A program made the position numbers and the translations under genes. Positions 60,573 through 64,000 of a DNA stretch of 64,000 nt are shown here, one piece after another. The stretch comes from Daphnia carinata (lineage: Eukaryota > Arthropoda > Branchiopoda > Diplostraca > Daphniidae), in the NCBI RefSeq assembly GCF_022539665.2, contig NC_081332.1:6848303-6912302 (forward strand), written 5' to 3'. Below the pieces are notes generated by a model. It was not told the DNA's origin. It did no database searches and was given only the letters and a program-made list of their open reading frames with translations. The stretch's first letter is position 1. Every line of letters begins with the position of its first letter.

Positions 60573-62791
60573 ATGGAATTTCTTCTAGTTGCTTTGCTTT
60601 TCGTGAGTGGCTTAAGCAGTGTAATCAATGGGCAAACAGTTGGTACACTTCCACGCCTGGTAAGTAAATTCCAGTTTTAAAAAAGATTTTATTTTAATGA
60701 AATTGTTCAAAGGAAGTTGGTTGGTATTTGTTTTGCAGATTGGTGAAATTAGCGCTTCAGCTCCTGCCTTTGCCGACATTCACGAATCCAGTGACAGCTC
60801 ACTGCCTTATGCAGATAGATTTACGCTTTATGTGTCAACATTCAAACCATTTCAGCTCAAGGTATTAAACGATGTTCTCTTATTTCAGAACTATTTATGA
60901 TACCGTTACTATCGTTGGCTAAATAAACCAACAGACAGATCCAGTTCTTTTTTTGCGTTCACCTGGAAGATATTTGTATGATACCACCAACTGGCCGATT
61001 GAGATTCTAGCGGATAGCGCCCTTTGGCCTAATAACCCAGACCTTCTACCAAGTAAGAGGAGATGCGTAGAGTAGTGAGAATAAAATTTATCGGATAAAT
61101 ACGATGACTAGACGGGGTCGTCATTACGTATTGTGAACACGCGCTTATTGTATCTGTAAACAGAATAGTCGGTTGTACGCAGATTTCTTACGTTTTACGC
61201 AACTTACTGTGTTCGGTTTTTTTCGTCCCATTTGAACAGAATCTGTTGTTGATGGCTATGAAGGAATTGTTCAGACCTCTGGATTTTTGGTACCCGGAAA
61301 AACTAAAGGGCAACTTCAGCTATACAACATGAATGCAGCTATTCCAGCTGATACAGAAATCAACATCGCCAGCAGTGATGTAAGTAGAAAAAACAAGTAT
61401 TGGGTAAAAGCTAAAGAAATCTAAAAAATCTGGCCGAAAACAAAATGTGAAACTTTTACAAATGAAAATTGTTCCCTTGAAAGTTACATTTTTACTTGTT
61501 CGTTGAAGATTAAGGACTATTCGTATCATCGTGTTATCTGGAAGGATATGGACGGCGATGGTGATTTAGACGCTGTAACAGCTCGTTTTCACAATAGTAA
61601 GATAAATTCATGGCTAAAAGAAATAAAACAAAAACGTAGATAAAGACCACAAATTCTGTTACAGCTGCGGAAGAACAAAATTTTCTTTGGCTGGAAAATC
61701 CAGGCCAAGCCGTTCCAGGTATTCATATCGATTACAGCGGTAGGGAATGTTGAAACTTGGCTCATTGCACTAACCTTTGGCAGGCTGGACCCAGCACGTC
61801 ATATACAACCAAGGGCCTGATGTTCACTTTCGTAACATATTGCTAAATTCTTCTGGCCTTCCCTTTGACTGCTTCATAGCCGGTGAACTTTGGAATAAGC
61901 GCGCTACGCTATACTGCATACCGCTTGGAGCCAACAATGGCTGGAATAATCCTGAAAATGTTATTTGATTAGCTGATTGAAACACTTTTAAAAAAGTGTG
62001 ATAAATTTTATCTTGTGTTACAGATTCAAATGAGAATCATTGATGATACCGTAGGTCAAACATTCGACCTGCTACTTGAAGACTTCGATAATGATGGACG
62101 TATTGATTTCCTGCTAACATCATTTGATGATAGATTCGGAGTTAAATCCGGCAGTGTTTATATTTACGAAATTCCTGATGACCTTTTGTAGGAATCTTTT
62201 CTTCCCAGATCTACTTAGTTTGATAAATTTCTGAGTGCTAAAAAGAAATTATTTAGAATCAATTTTATGTTATAAATAGTGCTGGCACCTGGGTTCGCCA
62301 TATCATCGCTGATAACTTCATTCCTGACGGAGCTAACACGATGTCTCCTGGAACACCACAATCTTTTTATCCTAGCGCTGACTATGCCAATGAAATTCTT
62401 CCGGATGGCAGGTGAGACTTAACGTGTAGGTTGTGCAACTGAGAGCCATTCCAAACTTCAATTTGGGTTTACCATCTTTCAGGAACCACCGCAAGTGGAT
62501 TCTCGTTAGTGGAGATGATGACGGTAAAATTTACATTCTGCGACCGAAAACTGAAGCAGCTAATGACTTCTCACCCTACGAAAAAACTGTGCTTATAGAT
62601 ACAAATGCCCAAACAGCAGGTGAGCGCACTATTTTTTCGGTAAAGCTTAAACTGGTGGTTATAATTGGCTCTTTAATCATCCAGGAAAACCAGCAATAGG
62701 CGATTTGGATGGAGATGGTTATACCGATTTCGTAGCTCCCGGCTATTCCGCTAATAAACTTTATGTATTTACATATGCTCCATTGCTTTAA
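60573..62791 (+). CDS. Secreted FG-GAP/VCBS-repeat protein, 11 exons, 441 aa
   Basis: Exons: 60573-60659, 60739-60861, 60935-61052, 61240-61379, 61509-61596, 61665-61718, 61784-61959, 62024-62187, 62280-62411, 62483-62619, 62685-62791. All are GT-AG, all phases match, total 1326 nt. A signal peptide of about 20 residues (MEFLLVALLFVSG...) precedes a repeat protein with at least three calcium-binding FG-GAP/VCBS loops: DMDGDGDLDAV (exon 5), DFDNDGRIDFLL (exon 8) and GDLDGDGYTDFVAPG (exon 11). A related loop is SGDDDGKIY (exon 10). These repeats form beta-propellers like those of integrin alpha chains and many bacterial surface proteins. There is no membrane segment, so it should be secreted. 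The function is unknown to me. A compact TATA promoter and a nearby poly(A) signal suggest strong regulated expression. Confidence 0.85.
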
Positions 62792-62855
62792 AAACCCATC
62801 CAGAGCAAAACTATTGCCAGGAATTTTTGGAAATCCTGTGTAAATTTATATGTTG

Positions 62856-62861
62856 AATAAA
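62856..62861 (+). terminator. Polyadenylation signal, FG-GAP protein gene
   Basis: AATAAA lies 65 bp after the stop codon. Confidence 0.7.
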
Positions 62862-64000
62862 GAAAATGATTAACAATAATAATTAATAATAATGAATAAT
62901 AACAATAAAAATAACTTACCAAACACTTCGTGTTGGTCTCTGTTTTAAGATAAGTTTGTCAAATAAAAATCTTCGAATAAAAATTTCGAATAAGAATAAA
63001 GAATCATTAATTTTTTATTCGTTATTGATTGGTTTAATTTAGTGTTATTTTACTCGTTATTCCCATTTACTGTATGCCGTTATTCTGTTTTTATTCGAGT
63101 AAATTTCGACAAATGTGAATACTGGTTTGAAATTTTTTCAGCTTGGGTTGGTTGTGTAGGTATTTCTAATGAACGAGGCGCCTCACAACCATTTAAAAAA
63201 TGGTTTTGTCTTTAAACAAGACTATGAAGCCACCCACTCTCTCTAAATTTTCCGTCGGCGCATAAAGTAAGTGAACGTTGACTTCGACTTTACCCCAATT
63301 TAAAAACCACGTTAAATATTGTTAAGAGCTTTCCAGCTCGGTTGAAGCTCGGTACTCGCCATAATGTCACATAACAATTCTCGCCATAATTAAATGTAAT
63401 AATTAAGGAATAAAACAACATACCAGAATAGGATTTCGATTCCGTTTATCTACCAACGAATAACACTATATCCAACAACGTTAAGTGATAAACCTAGAAA
63501 GCTAAATCAAAACAGCTCGCTGAGACTCTTCTTTTCGTGACTACGTTGTTAAAGATTTCTTTAGAAACTAGTGAGAGTTGACGGTTGACGAAGTGGCAAA
63601 CGTTCACAGCTTGTTACCATATGATTTTAGCAAGCTGAGAAAACTACCTACTCGACTCCGGTGGTTATTTTACACGGACCAACATTTTGCCGTGTTGACG
63701 CGTATGTAGGTCACGGCCAGGACTATTCCTTATCTAAAAGCTGTGCCCTGCTTACAAGAGCATTTTAGTTTAGTTCCTCCTTGGTATCCAACCTCTCTTG
63801 GAGCCTTCGACCGTCCAACCAGTCCCGCAACCTACAATAATATTTGGTACCAGCCAATAAATGTGTCATATATCATGTCAAAAATACACATTACCCGAAA
63901 AACAAAATCTCACGATTCCCAGCTTGAAGCTGCTCGTTGGCAGAGGGTCTAAATATAGCTCTCATAATTTGTTAGGAGCTCGAAATCGATCTACGGCAAG
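62862..64000. other. Terminal AT-rich spacer
   Basis: AATAATAATAA-type low complexity follows the FG-GAP gene. The remainder to the window end shows no supported feature. Confidence 0.35.

Overview
The window looks like genomic DNA of a small-intron arthropod, most likely a branchiopod crustacean close to Daphnia. This is inferred from the many 60-90 bp GT-AG introns, the animal extracellular gene families, and the dense nested DNA transposons and LTR elements. There is no prokaryotic gene organisation.

Positions 1-37,300 are a graveyard of nested mobile elements. A chuvirus-like envelope glycoprotein pseudogene (101-7547) has four in-frame stops and is split by a THAP/P-element transposon (1090-4880) flanked by a perfect 8-bp target duplication. 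It is followed by an LTR (7751-8500), so it is probably the 3' part of an LTR retroelement with a captured viral envelope gene. A diverged copy of that LTR lies alone and inverted at 30162-30858. Next come a decayed IkB-like ankyrin gene (9650-11041) and a second, truncated P element (about 11050-11806). A minus-strand LTR retrotransposon (about 13690-20318) is split by a foldback-like element (14612-18659) whose long inverted arms carry minisatellite-like units and whose interior holds Copia debris and a piece of a GalNAc-transferase gene. Further on are a TA-flanked repeat interrupted by a pogo-like transposon and a hAT-type MITE (20.7-23.9 kb), a Gypsy gag-protease fragment, a LINE reverse transcriptase fragment, two tRNA-like sequences and three TA-flanked MITE-like elements.

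Positions 37,399-62,800 are the gene-bearing half. Exon phases close exactly for three complete genes: a 23-exon cadherin-like type I membrane protein (1218 aa), a 9-exon secreted serine protease with two thrombospondin type 1 repeats (585 aa), and an 11-exon secreted FG-GAP/VCBS-repeat protein (441 aa). Between the last two, on the minus strand, lies a synaptotagmin-like gene with a transmembrane segment and two C2 domains, whose first exon is unresolved. Three of the four products are secreted or act on the cell surface, but the sequence does not show that they share a pathway. The spacers and first introns at 45-52 kb are rich in homopolymers and microsatellites.
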